Positions 1 through 8,265 of a stretch of 64,000 nt of DNA are shown one piece after another. Below the pieces are notes generated by a model. The model had not been told where the DNA came from. It was given only the letters and a program-made list of their open reading frames with translations, and made no database searches. Source of the stretch: an uncultured Alphaproteobacteria bacterium. Lineage in GTDB: Bacteria > Pseudomonadota > Alphaproteobacteria > Sphingomonadales > Sphingomonadaceae. The position numbers and the translations under genes are program-made. How positions within the stretch are numbered: position 1 is the first letter of the stretch; each line of letters opens with the position of its first letter. Where the stretch lies: the NCBI GenBank assembly GCA_903934325.1, contig CAIZNH010000006.1, positions 1 through 64,000 of the forward strand, written 5' to 3'.

Positions 1-58
1 CGATCTCCGCTTCACGCAGCTTGCCGATGATTTCTTCCGGCTTGTGCTTCCTCGCCAT
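1..58 (-). CDS. IS3-family transposase OrfA (partial, N-terminus)
   Basis: Only the first 19 codons are visible; they read MARKHKPEEIIGKLREAEI, a typical start of the helix-turn-helix OrfA of IS3-family elements. OrfA binds the terminal repeats and is normally joined to the DDE transposase OrfB by programmed frameshifting. The start is supported by an AAGGAGG ribosome-binding sequence about 8 bases upstream. The gene runs off the left edge, so whether the IS is intact cannot be judged. Confidence 0.75.
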   Translation of the reverse strand, partial: MARKHKPEEIIGKLREAEI

Positions 59-121
59 TCCATTCCTCCTTCGTGACCAATTCTAAAATAGAAATTGGGC
101 CACTCAGAAGGGGGCAGATCA
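1..121 (-). mobile_element. IS3-family insertion sequence, left part only
   Basis: This is the end of an IS3-family (IS407-group-like) element that continues beyond the window. The evidence is the transposase OrfA start at 58 and a candidate terminal sequence reading TGATCTGCCCCC on the minus strand, whose outer end is near 121. IS407-group ends typically start TG and contain a GCCCCC block (family knowledge). The exact boundary is inferred, because the other end and the target duplication lie outside the window. The insertion lies inside an integrase gene and removes its catalytic C-terminus. Confidence 0.6.
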
Positions 122-990
122 ACTGCGGCAGGCATCGTGTTTGCAACACGGTAACCGGTCTTCCCATTCCGGATGGTTAGAAGCAGTCGCCTTGGGTCGT
201 CTGCGACCGTCACATCTCGGTGACGTAGGGCGTAAAGCTCGGAAATGATGGGGCGGACGAAGGAGTGCGACGTGAAGAGGATCAGGTCGTACAACTCTTC
301 GGTGATCGGTACACCACGGATCACGGCTTCCTCGCCAGCCAAATCCTGAGCTGCCTTCAAGACCGCCTGATAAACATCATCCTCCTTCGAAACGAGGGGA
401 TGGAATGGAAAGTATGACCGGGGGTTATCCTGCTGCCGTGTGCGTGGTGTTGACGGTACGCTGTCGATAACACCATCATCCCGGGCCACCTTAAGTACAT
501 TACGGAAGGTGGCTGTGAGCATGTTGCGAGTCGATGTAGAGAGGTCAGGACGTTTCTTGGCAATACCGTCCATAAACTCCTGATAGTCACGGGTCTTGAG
601 TTCCCGAATATCACGAACATGGAATGCCTTCTCAAGCCCCCATTCCTGATTGTTCAAGCAAAGTCGGATGGTCCGCACGTAATTGGCATTACGCTCGCCC
701 TGGGCAATCATCCTCTCACCTTTGGCAATCAGCCGGGAGGCGTAATACCGGAAGGTGAACTCCCTCTCGACACGCTTCTCGCTACCGAGCAGCTCGTAAG
801 CCATTTCCCGTGCCGCAGCCCGGGCTTGGATTCGAGACGTCTCTTTGGTCGAACGGACAATGTACCGTTTAATGCGAGGGTCACGGATACGGACCTGCCA
901 GTAAGGGCTGGCTTGAACTTTATAGATAGCCAAGCCTCGACTGATGGTTATGATCTCGCCGTCGAGGGCATTTTTCGACTTCGGGGGCAT
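121..990 (-). pseudogene. Tyrosine recombinase / integrase, truncated by IS insertion
   Basis: The frame from the ATG at 990 encodes about 290 residues of a site-specific tyrosine recombinase. There is a basic N-terminal arm-binding region, a helical core-binding domain around residues 75-190, and the start of the catalytic domain with the first catalytic arginine at about residue 246 in the motif SFVRPII. The distal HxxR and nucleophilic tyrosine motifs are absent because an IS3 element joins at about 121; the frame stays open into the IS without integrase-like sequence. The gene lies about 100 bases from a tRNA-Lys fragment, the usual position for an element integrase. It has fewer GC-ending codons than the core genes to its right, which supports horizontal acquisition. 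It is probably inactive unless the remainder lies beyond the IS and is restored by excision. Confidence 0.8.
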
Positions 991-1027
991 CCCAGTCTGG
1001 TAGCGGAAAAGGCCTTTCCAGGCAAAA

Positions 1028-1061
1028 GGTATAAACCCAAGGTATAAACCTATCTATAACC
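1028..1061. repeat. Short direct repeats GGTATAAACC beside the att site
   Basis: Two exact copies of GGTATAAACC lie at 1028-1037 and 1041-1050, 13 bases apart start to start, followed by a looser copy (CTATAACC, 1054-1061). They sit between the integrase start and the tRNA-derived att core. That position fits integrase arm-type or excisionase sites. On the minus strand, TATACC could also serve as a -10 element for the integrase. Function is inferred from position only. Confidence 0.45.
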
Positions 1062-1087
1062 TATTGAAGTTAAGACGAGGCAGAAGA

Positions 1088-1133
1088 ACTCTTAATCAGC
1101 GGGTCCTAGGTTCGAGCCCTAGTGCGTCCACCA
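1088..1133 (+). other. attachment-site remnant: 3' half of tRNA-Lys(CTT)
   Basis: The 46 bases match the 3' part of a tRNA-Lys, from the anticodon loop (CTCTTAA, anticodon CTT) through the T arm (CTAGG-TTCGAGC-CCTAG) to the acceptor strand TGCGTCC, discriminator A and CCA. No 5' half precedes it: the upstream bases do not form the D arm or anticodon stem. This is the signature of an element that integrated into the 3' end of a tRNA gene. The intact tRNA-Lys should lie at the far end of the island, left of the window. It is not a functional tRNA gene. Confidence 0.85.
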
Positions 1134-1232
1134 TCCCCTTCAATTTCCCGTTTCGCTCAGTGGCACGGCGCGGTTCAAGATCGCAGATTTGCCATGCCCG
1201 AATCCCGCGATTGGCGGCGACCCTGCCTTGCA

Positions 1233-1250
1233 ATCACATCCTGATGTGAT
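1233..1250. promoter_or_regulatory. Perfect palindrome upstream of the HTH-RibBX gene (candidate operator)
   Basis: The sequence ATCACATCCTGATGTGAT is an 8-base perfect inverted repeat with a 2-base centre, ending 11 bases before the ATG of the ribBX-like gene. No obvious Shine-Dalgarno is present in that gap. Its symmetry and place suggest a dimeric repressor site. Because the downstream protein carries its own N-terminal helix-turn-helix-like segment, autoregulation is possible. This is inference only. Confidence 0.4.
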
Positions 1251-1261
1251 AAATCGCCAGT

Positions 1262-2509
1262 ATGAACACATCGCTCATCACACGCGTTCGCGATCTCGTC
1301 ACATCGGGCACCATGACACGCGCTGGCCTCGCCCGCGCCGCTGGGCTCCACGCCAACACCCTGCGCGATTGCGCCGAAGCGGGCTGGAATCCCACCGCCG
1401 AGACCCTCGCCAAGCTCGAAGCCTTCCTCGACGCCAATGACGACAAGCCGGTGCTCGCAACGATCGAAGAGATCATCGACGAGGCGCGCAACGGCCGGAT
1501 GTACATCCTCGTCGACGACGAGGACCGCGAGAACGAAGGCGATCTCATCATCCCCGCGCAGATGGCGACCCCGCAGGCGATCAACTTCATGGCGATGTAC
1601 GGGCGCGGCCTCATCTGCCTCGCGCTCACCAAGGAACGCGTCGACCTGCTCGGGCTCGAACCGATGAGCCGCAACAACAAGGAATCGATGCAGACCGCCT
1701 TCACCATCTCGATCGAGGCGAAGGAAGGCGTCACCACCGGCATCTCGGCGGCAGACCGGGCGCGCACGATCTCCGTTGCGATCGACGCGACCAAGGGCGC
1801 GGATGATCTCGTTACCCCCGGCCACGTCTTCCCGCTGATGGCGCGTGATGGCGGCACACTGGTGCGCGCCGGCCACACCGAAGCGGCGGTCGACATCTCG
1901 CGGCTGGCTGGCCTCAACCCCTCGGGGGTGATCTGCGAGATCATGAACGAGGACGGCACCATGGCCCGCCTCGACGATCTCGTCAGCTTCGCGCGCAAGC
2001 ATGACTTGAAGATCGGCACGATCCGCGATCTCATCGCTTACCGGATGCGCAATGATCACCTCGTCGAACGGCTGGGCGAGCGCAGCTTCGAGAGCGATTA
2101 CGGCGGCCAGTGGCGGATGATCACCTATCGCGACAGGGTGGCGGGTAACGAGGCCTATGTCCTCCAGAAAGGCCATGTCATCCCCGGCGAGCCCACCCTC
2201 GCCCGCGTCCATCCGATCTCGGTGTTCGACGATGTGCTGGGCCAGCCCGGCCCGCGCAAGCGCACGCTCCAGCGCGCCATGCAGGCAGTGGGAGCGCATG
2301 GCTCGGGCGTCATCGTGATCCTCACCGGCCGCGTCGGCACGGGCGAATGGAGCCGCGACGAGGAGTTGCGCAGCATCGGCATCGGCTCGCAGATCCTTGT
2401 CGACCTCGGCGTAACCGACATGGTGCTGCTGTCGAACAGCCGCCCCGATCTGGTCGCGCTCGAAGGCTACGGCCTGACCATCACCGACTTCCACCCCATT
2501 CCGGAGTAA
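1262..2509 (+). CDS. ribB: 3,4-dihydroxy-2-butanone 4-phosphate synthase with N-terminal HTH-like segment and degenerate GTP cyclohydrolase II domain (RibBX type)
   Basis: RibB converts ribulose 5-phosphate to the four-carbon precursor of riboflavin. Residues 65-265 contain the RibB hallmarks [10 protein letters not shown] (85-94), TTGISAADR (158-166), RAGHTEA (202-208) and the [12 protein letters not shown] loop (221-232). The C-terminal half has the RibA fold pattern, but the three zinc-binding cysteines are missing: it reads [12 protein letters not shown] where RibA has its cysteine motif, and no cysteine follows. It therefore resembles the RibBX variants described in Proteobacteria, which lack GTP cyclohydrolase II activity. 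Residues 1-58 look like a small helix-turn-helix ([19 protein letters not shown]), not part of standard RibB. ribH follows 5 bases downstream. A separate RibA must exist elsewhere. Confidence 0.9.
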   Translation: MNTSLITRVRDLVTSGTMTRAGLARAAGLHANTLRDCAEAGWNPTAETLAKLEAFLDANDDKPVLATIEEIIDEARNGRMYILVDDEDRENEGDLIIPAQMATPQAINFMAMYGRGLICLALTKERVDLLGLEPMSRNNKESMQTAFTISIEAKEGVTTGISAADRARTISVAIDATKGADDLVTPGHVFPLMARDGGTLVRAGHTEAAVDISRLAGLNPSGVICEIMNEDGTMARLDDLVSFARKHDLKIGTIRDLIAYRMRNDHLVERLGERSFESDYGGQWRMITYRDRVAGNEAYVLQKGHVIPGEPTLARVHPISVFDDVLGQPGPRKRTLQRAMQAVGAHGSGVIVILTGRVGTGEWSRDEELRSIGIGSQILVDLGVTDMVLLSNSRPDLVALEGYGLTITDFHPIPE

Positions 2510-2514
2510 GCCCC

Positions 2515-2937
2515 ATGTCCCGTTTCCTGATCGTCGAAGCGCGTTTCTACGCCCACCTTAACGACATGCTGATCGAGGGCGCGCGCGCCGCGCTGGAAGC
2601 GGCCGGGCACGAGGTTGAAGTGCTGACCGTTCCCGGCGCGCTCGAAATCCCCGGCGCCATCGCACTTGCGGCAGAGGCCGATCTCTATGACGGCTTCGTC
2701 GCCATCGGCGTGGTGATCCGCGGCGAGACCTACCACTTCGAGATCGTCGCCGGCGAGAGTGCCCGTGCGATCATGGCGCTGACGATGGACGGCATTGCCA
2801 TCGGTAACGGCATCCTCACGGTCGAGAACGAAGCCCAGGCTCTGGTGCGCGCCGATCCCGCCCAGAAGGACAAGGGCGGCGAGGCGGCCAAGGCGGCGCT
2901 GGCGCTGCTCGCCCTGCAGGATCGCTTCGGGCGTTAG
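2515..2937 (+). CDS. ribH: 6,7-dimethyl-8-ribityllumazine synthase
   Basis: This 140-residue protein condenses the RibB product with the pyrimidine precursor to give lumazine, the penultimate riboflavin step. It matches the family length and carries GALEIP near residue 41, [15 protein letters not shown] with the catalytic histidine, and [13 protein letters not shown]. The ATG at 2515 was chosen because the reading frame upstream of it lies inside the preceding gene. Its 5-base spacing from ribB indicates co-translation in a two-gene riboflavin operon. Confidence 0.95.
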   Translation: MSRFLIVEARFYAHLNDMLIEGARAALEAAGHEVEVLTVPGALEIPGAIALAAEADLYDGFVAIGVVIRGETYHFEIVAGESARAIMALTMDGIAIGNGILTVENEAQALVRADPAQKDKGGEAAKAALALLALQDRFGR

Positions 2938-3020
2938 GGTGACGTGGGGGCAGGTGTTCCAAATTGGGCCCGCCCCCACACTAGGTATTTTCCCTCTGTA
3001 GCTTTCCCTAAGCCATTAAC

Positions 3021-3097
3021 GCGATATCCGAGCAGCTTCTGCTGTTGCTCGCCGGTCGCACGGGTTAGCAGCTGTTCCAGCAGCTTCGGGATATCGC
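3021..3097. repeat. Long imperfect hairpin before a small ORF
   Basis: GCGATATCCG at 3021-3030 and GGGATATCGC at 3088-3097 are near-perfect inverted repeats. The sequence between them (GCAGCTTCTGCTG and CAGCTGTTCCAGCAGC) also self-pairs, giving a potential stem of about 80 bases. It ends directly before a TTG start at 3099. It may sequester that start, or it may simply reflect coding sequence of a decayed gene. Confidence 0.35.
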
Positions 3098-3098
3098 A

Positions 3099-3272
3099 TT
3101 GGAAAACTCACCCTCTCCGGCACCGGATTTTTCCGGCCTGCCTGCTATCATTACCTCGCTTGAAGCGCAGTTGTGCGCGCTTGATGCCATGGGCGCACAT
3201 ATTGGCGCGGCCCATCTGGATGCAGCGATCCAGCAGTTGCGGCTTGATCTCGCGCGCCACAGCATGGCCTGA
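3099..3272 (+). CDS. Small hypothetical protein (possibly the 3' part of a gene broken by an in-frame stop)
   Basis: A 57-residue frame from TTG gives a coherent helical sequence that includes GLPAIITSLEAQLCALDAMG. The same frame continues to read sensibly upstream (ISEQLLLLLAGRTG, then QLFQQLRDIA) back to about 3012, but is interrupted by a TAG at 3066-3068. Either translation starts at 3099, or this is the distal part of a longer gene with a nonsense mutation. Codon use resembles the chromosome. It precedes a winged-helix regulator by 127 bases. No family was recognised. Confidence 0.4.
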   Translation: MENSPSPAPDFSGLPAIITSLEAQLCALDAMGAHIGAAHLDAAIQQLRLDLARHSMA

Positions 3273-3398
3273 TTTCCTCAAGGAAAAGAGCGGTCTGCGT
3301 AGTAACCCGTAAAGCCAAGGACAGCCGCGCTCGCTAGATTTGCGGCGTGATCCAAGGCAGCACCCCGTCACCCGCAACGCCCGATCGGACGCCGGCCG

Positions 3399-3875
3399 AT
3401 GGATAGCTCCGCGCCTGCTGACGACGCGGACGAGCTTACCGCGCGGCTGCTGCATCCGCTGGCCGATGAATTGCTCGCGATCGCCACAAGGCTGCGCGAT
3501 GCGGCGAGTGCTCCCGGCGATCAGAGCCCGCGCCCGCAGCGCAGTGACCGGCGCTACCTCGCGCTCGCCCGCCAGGCCTATACCCTACGGCGCAAGCGGG
3601 CGGCGATCTTCGGTAATCCCGAGCTTTTCGGGGAACCCGCGTGGGACATCCTGCTCGATCTCTACATCGCCCATGGCGAGGGCAAACCGGTCTCGGTGTC
3701 GAGCGCCTGCATCGGTTCAGCCGCGCCGCCCACCACGGGGCTGCGCTGGCTCGGCGTGCTGGCCGATCACGGCTTTGTGCTGCGCGAGAATGATCCCGAA
3801 GATCACCGCCGCGTGCTGGTGCGGCTGACCCGCTCCGGCATCACGGCGATGGAACGTTTCTTCGACGCGATCTAG
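3399..3875 (+). CDS. MarR-like winged-helix DNA-binding protein
   Basis: This 158-residue protein has a C-terminal winged-helix-turn-helix, about residues 60-155. A helix-rich lead (RRKRAAIFGNPELFGEPAWD) is followed by a recognition-helix region (VSVSSACIGSAAPPTTGLRW) and a wing with the MarR-like DPEDHRRVLVRLTRSG. Such small regulators are frequent in sphingomonads; the ligand and targets are unknown. It ends 12 bases from the convergent enolase gene. Whether the small ORF upstream is a partner cannot be told. Confidence 0.75.
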   Translation: MDSSAPADDADELTARLLHPLADELLAIATRLRDAASAPGDQSPRPQRSDRRYLALARQAYTLRRKRAAIFGNPELFGEPAWDILLDLYIAHGEGKPVSVSSACIGSAAPPTTGLRWLGVLADHGFVLRENDPEDHRRVLVRLTRSGITAMERFFDAI

Positions 3876-3887
3876 CCCGCGCAGGGC

Positions 3888-5297
<1,410 letters not shown>

Positions 5298-5337
5298 TCA
5301 GGCTGGCCCGGAGCATGAGAGACAAGGATCAAAAACC

Positions 5338-5988
5338 ATGGCAGACGAAACCTCTCCGAAGAAAGCCCCGGCCAAGAAACCCGCGGCCAAGAAGACCCCG
5401 GCAAAACCGGCCAAGGGCGGCACGACAGCAAAGACCGCCGGTGCCACCAAGGCAGCGCCGCGCAAGACCGCCGCCACCTCAAAGAGCGCTACGCCCGCTG
5501 CTGCGCCTGCGCCGGTCGCCGCCGCCAAGAGCCGCTTCAACGCCGCGCTGGAAGAAGCCAAGGCCGGCGCCGCGGCCCTGCGCGCAGAAGCCGAAACCCG
5601 CCTCACCACTGTGAGCGGCCAGGCCAAGGACAAGAGCACCGATCTGGTCGCCGATGCCAAGGCCTACGGAGAACAGGCGCTCGGCAAGGCTGGCGAAATC
5701 GCGGTCGAGGGGAAGAAGGTCACCAGCGACGCGATCGCCTCGCTCGGCAAGGTGGTCGGCGAAAGCGCTGCCCAGATCGACGAGAAGCTGGGCGAGCAAT
5801 ATGGCGACTATGCCCGCAAGGCCTCGCGCAGCTTGCAGGAAACATCGGCCAAGCTCGATGCCAAGAGCGTCGAGGAACTGGGCGATGATGCCCGCGAGAT
5901 GGTGCGCAAGAGCCCCGGCGTGGCCGTGGGGATTGCCGCCGTGTTCGGCTTCTTCATCGCGCGCCTCTTGGGCGGCAAGCGCAAGTAA
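5338..5988 (+). CDS. DUF883/YqjD-like membrane protein with histone-H1-like N-terminal tail
   Basis: The first 65 or so of 216 residues are almost entirely Lys, Ala, Pro, Thr and Ser in KKAPAKK-type repeats, like bacterial histone-H1-like proteins. Residues 70-185 are a helical, coiled-coil-prone region. The C-terminus (VRKSPGVAVGIAAVFGFFIARLL) matches the membrane anchor of the DUF883 (ElaB/YqjD) family. E. coli YqjD is an inner-membrane protein that binds ribosomes in stationary phase (family knowledge). The basic tail suggests nucleic-acid binding at the membrane (inference). An AAGGA ribosome-binding sequence precedes the ATG. It is the first gene of a four-gene operon. Confidence 0.75.
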   Translation: MADETSPKKAPAKKPAAKKTPAKPAKGGTTAKTAGATKAAPRKTAATSKSATPAAAPAPVAAAKSRFNAALEEAKAGAAALRAEAETRLTTVSGQAKDKSTDLVADAKAYGEQALGKAGEIAVEGKKVTSDAIASLGKVVGESAAQIDEKLGEQYGDYARKASRSLQETSAKLDAKSVEELGDDAREMVRKSPGVAVGIAAVFGFFIARLLGGKRK

Positions 5989-6026
5989 GGGAGCCAGGCA
6001 CCCTGAGCCTCGACGAGATCCCGGAC

Positions 6027-6449
6027 ATGGCTGACAGCCCGCCCGCCGCGCCGCAGGATGCTGCTTCCGGCGACGGTGCACCCGCGCCTGAAGAGGCCGC
6101 AGCAGCGGACGCGCTGGCGGCCCTGCGCGAGGAAATCGCGATCCTCGTCGAGGATGCACGCACCTACGCCGAGGCCGAGGCCGCCTTCCAGAAAACCCGC
6201 GCTGCCATCGCGGGAAAGACGGCTGGGCGTGCTCTGGTGTTCGTCGTGCTGGCGCTGGTGCTGCTCAATATCGCGCTGATCGCGCTCGCGGTGGGCGCGG
6301 TGTTTGCGCTCGCTCCGCTGGTGAGCGTGTGGGGCGCGATCGCGATTGTGGTCGGCGTGCTGCTGCTGGGCGTCGTGCTGCTGGTACTGGGCGCGAGGAG
6401 TGACGGCGCGCTGCTTGCCGCGCTGTTTGCCGCCGGGGACAAGCCATGA
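6027..6449 (+). CDS. Phage-holin-family / YqjE-like membrane protein
   Basis: This 140-residue protein has an acidic Ala/Pro-rich N-terminus, a helical segment (about 30-62) and two hydrophobic helices (about 70-95 and 100-125). That layout fits the holin-X/DUF1469 family, which includes E. coli YqjE. Despite the name these are not phage lysis genes: they sit beside DUF883 genes in many Proteobacteria. The ATG at 6027 is 38 bases after the upstream stop. The next gene starts inside its stop codon (ATGA), so the two are translationally coupled. Confidence 0.75.
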   Translation: MADSPPAAPQDAASGDGAPAPEEAAAADALAALREEIAILVEDARTYAEAEAAFQKTRAAIAGKTAGRALVFVVLALVLLNIALIALAVGAVFALAPLVSVWGAIAIVVGVLLLGVVLLVLGARSDGALLAALFAAGDKP

Positions 6450-6823
6450 GCGTCCTGCCCCAGCGCTTCATCGAAGACCGGGCGCTGCGCGATGCGGCCC
6501 GCGCGGTTCTGGACGAGGACATTGCCCGTCTGCGCGCCAGCCTCGGCGAACAGGGCGTGGCCAGCCGCGTTACCTCCAGCATCGGTACGACTGTCACAGG
6601 CAGATTGAAGGCCGGGGCGAGTGATGTGCTCGAATCCGCCAAAGACACCGCGATCGACAATCGCGGGGTGATCGCGGTGCTCGTCAGCGCGATCCTCCTG
6701 TGGCTGATGCGCGGGCCGCTGCTGGCGCTCGTGACCGAGGAAGATTTCGCCCCCGAAGACGCCGCAGATATGGACGGCGCGGAAGCGGCGGTGGCCCCCG
6801 CTTCGCCCGCCGAGGGAGAGTAG
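6446..6823 (+). CDS. Hypothetical membrane protein of the DUF883 operon
   Basis: This 125-residue protein begins with an amphipathic helical region, has one predicted membrane helix at about residues 73-95 (GVIAVLVSAILLWLMRGPLL) and an acidic C-terminal tail (EEDFAPEDAADMDGAE). No family was recognised with confidence. By position it corresponds to YqjK of the E. coli yqjDEK operon, though the sequence does not establish this. It overlaps the upstream gene by 4 bases and ends 2 bases before the next start. Confidence 0.7.
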   Translation: MSVLPQRFIEDRALRDAARAVLDEDIARLRASLGEQGVASRVTSSIGTTVTGRLKAGASDVLESAKDTAIDNRGVIAVLVSAILLWLMRGPLLALVTEEDFAPEDAADMDGAEAAVAPASPAEGE

Positions 6824-6825
6824 CG

Positions 6826-7350
6826 ATGAATGACCCCACCCCTGTTCTTGGACGCGATTCGCTGCGCGCCCGGATCGAGGCGGCCGAGCGCCGCAATGCC
6901 GAGCGGAGCCTTGCCGATCAGGCCCGTGCGGCGGCGGAGAAGGCAAGTGATTTCGCCCGCGCCAATCCGCTGACTGTGATCGGCGGCGCGCTGGCGGTGG
7001 GCCTTGTGATCGGGCTCGCCACCCGTCCGGGGCGCAAGGTCGCCGGACGCGCGGTCGGCGCTGTGAGCGCAGCGGCTTCGGGCGTGGCTGACAGCGCGGG
7101 TGCGAGCGTCAAGGGCCTGGCCGCCCGCGGCGGATCGCGCATCGCCACTCTGCTGGGCGAAGCAGCGATGGCCTATGCGGTGAAGCTGCTCGACGAGATC
7201 CTCGCCGATGCCGATGCCGGGCAGGAGAAGCTATCCGAACTCGGCAAGAAAGCCTCAGGCGCGGCCGACACGGTGATCGAGGCTGGACGCAAGACCGGTC
7301 GCAAGGCCGCTGACGGGGTCCGCAGCGCCGCGGCGAGGCGCAAGCGCTGA
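6826..7350 (+). CDS. DUF883 (ElaB/YqjD-like) family protein
   Basis: The product is 174 residues. Residues 25-70 carry the DUF883 signature: a helical lead (ADQARAAAEKASDFA), then ARANPLTVIGGALAVGLVIGL, the glycine-rich membrane helix usually placed at the C-terminus. Here a further 100 residues follow, Ala/Gly-rich and ending in a basic tail (GRKTGRKAADGVRSAAARRKR region). The ATG at 6826 was preferred to an upstream in-frame ATG at 6700 because it directly follows the previous stop. It is the last gene of the operon, and both its first and last genes carry DUF883-type anchors. Confidence 0.75.
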   Translation: MNDPTPVLGRDSLRARIEAAERRNAERSLADQARAAAEKASDFARANPLTVIGGALAVGLVIGLATRPGRKVAGRAVGAVSAAASGVADSAGASVKGLAARGGSRIATLLGEAAMAYAVKLLDEILADADAGQEKLSELGKKASGAADTVIEAGRKTGRKAADGVRSAAARRKR

Positions 7351-7417
7351 TCGAGGCTTGCCCTAGGCGAGCAAGGCGTTAAGGGGCGCGCATCCTCCCT
7401 CCCCAAGGATTTGCAAC

Positions 7418-7648
7418 ATGGCTGAAACCACCCCTACCCAGCGGCTCCACCTCGTCATGGGCGGCCGCGTCAAAGACCCGCGCGGCATCGAATTCCAGGA
7501 CCCGGAAAGCATCCACGTCGTCGGCGTCTACAGCTCCTATGACGCGGCGGTCGACGCGTGGCGCGCGCAGGCGCAGCGCACAGTCGACGATGCCGAGATG
7601 AAGTATGTGGTGGTCCACATCCACAAGCTGCTGACGCCGGAAGAGTAA
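7418..7648 (+). CDS. DUF4170 domain-containing protein
   Basis: This 76-residue cytoplasmic protein matches the alphaproteobacterial DUF4170 family: LHLVMGGRVKDPRGIEFQDP, then HVVGVYSSYDAAVDAWRAQAQ and the conserved end VVHIHKLL. The family has no assigned function. An intact copy of normal length is present, and the GNAT gene starts 5 bases downstream, indicating a shared transcript. Confidence 0.85.
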   Translation: MAETTPTQRLHLVMGGRVKDPRGIEFQDPESIHVVGVYSSYDAAVDAWRAQAQRTVDDAEMKYVVVHIHKLLTPEE

Positions 7649-7652
7649 GGCG

Positions 7653-8132
7653 GTGATCCGGCCCTTCCGCGCCAGTGACGCCGGGGCCGTTGCCGACCTG
7701 ACGCTGGCGGCGATCCGCGCCATCGGGCCGCGCGCCTATTCGCCTGCGCAGGTCGCTGTCTGGGCGGGGCGCCATCCCGGGCCCGAGCGCTTCCTTGACC
7801 GCGTGGCCAAGGGGGATCGCATCCTTGTTGCCGTGGACGCGGCGAATGTGCCTATCGCCTATGCCCTGACCGAGGCGGACGGGCATCTCGACATGCTCTA
7901 TTGCCACCCCGATCACGCCGGACGCGGGCTCGGCCTTGCGCTGCTGGAGGCGGCCGAAGCCGAGGCTCGGGATGGCGGGCTCACCCGTCTCTTTACCGAA
8001 GCGAGCGAACTCGCCCGCCCGGTGTTCGAGCGTGCCGGATATGCCCTGCTCCACCGCCGCGACTTCACCATCGGCGAGGGAGACGCGGCCGTCGCCATCC
8101 ACAATTACGCGATGGAAAAAGTGCTCGGCTAG
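7653..8132 (+). CDS. GNAT family N-acetyltransferase
   Basis: The 159-residue sequence has the GNAT fold. The acetyl-CoA-binding motif A appears as HLDMLYCHPDHAGRGLGLALLEAAE (about 77-100), followed by the LFTEASELARPVFERAGY motif B region. The substrate is not apparent. The start is a GTG at 7653, preceded by AAGG and placed 5 bases after the DUF4170 stop. No ATG lies further upstream in frame. Confidence 0.8.
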   Translation: MIRPFRASDAGAVADLTLAAIRAIGPRAYSPAQVAVWAGRHPGPERFLDRVAKGDRILVAVDAANVPIAYALTEADGHLDMLYCHPDHAGRGLGLALLEAAEAEARDGGLTRLFTEASELARPVFERAGYALLHRRDFTIGEGDAAVAIHNYAMEKVLG

Positions 8133-8172
8133 CAGCGCAAGAGGCCGGAATGTTTCTGCTTTGCAGAGCTTC

Positions 8173-8188
8173 GCTTCCACGTGAAACA
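8173..8188. other. parS-like ParB-binding site
   Basis: GCTTCCACGTGAAACA matches the bacterial parS consensus TGTTTCACGTGAAACA at 13 of 16 positions. It differs at only two positions from TGTTCCACGTGAAACA, a hybrid of known variants. It lies between the convergent ends of the GNAT gene and the gene at 8266, as expected for a non-coding site. A chance match is possible, and no par genes are in the window. Confidence 0.4.
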
Positions 8189-8265
8189 CGCGCCATCCCG
8201 CGCTCATATCGGGGTCAAAGCGAGGCTAAGGGGGGTCTAAAAATCCCGCTTTTTTCGACGACAGC

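Noticed and set aside
619..1047. Plus-strand ORF of 142 codons in the island edge
   Set aside because: It is antisense to the integrase frame, whose translation carries clear recombinase motifs.
1088..1133. Functional tRNA-Lys gene
   Set aside because: Only the 3' half is present; the 5' acceptor strand and D arm are missing, so it is an att remnant.
1134..1261. FMN riboswitch upstream of ribB
   Set aside because: The interval is only 128 bases and none of the conserved RFN-element segments could be recognised; only the palindrome stands out.
2944..3312. Plus-strand ORF of 122 codons after ribH
   Set aside because: Its translation has shadow-like Ser/Cys/Arg composition, while another frame in the same interval reads as a coherent helical protein.
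6027..6449. Prophage lysis cassette suggested by the holin-family gene
   Set aside because: No endolysin, phage structural or integrase genes lie nearby, and the neighbours are DUF883 proteins as in the E. coli yqjDEK operon.
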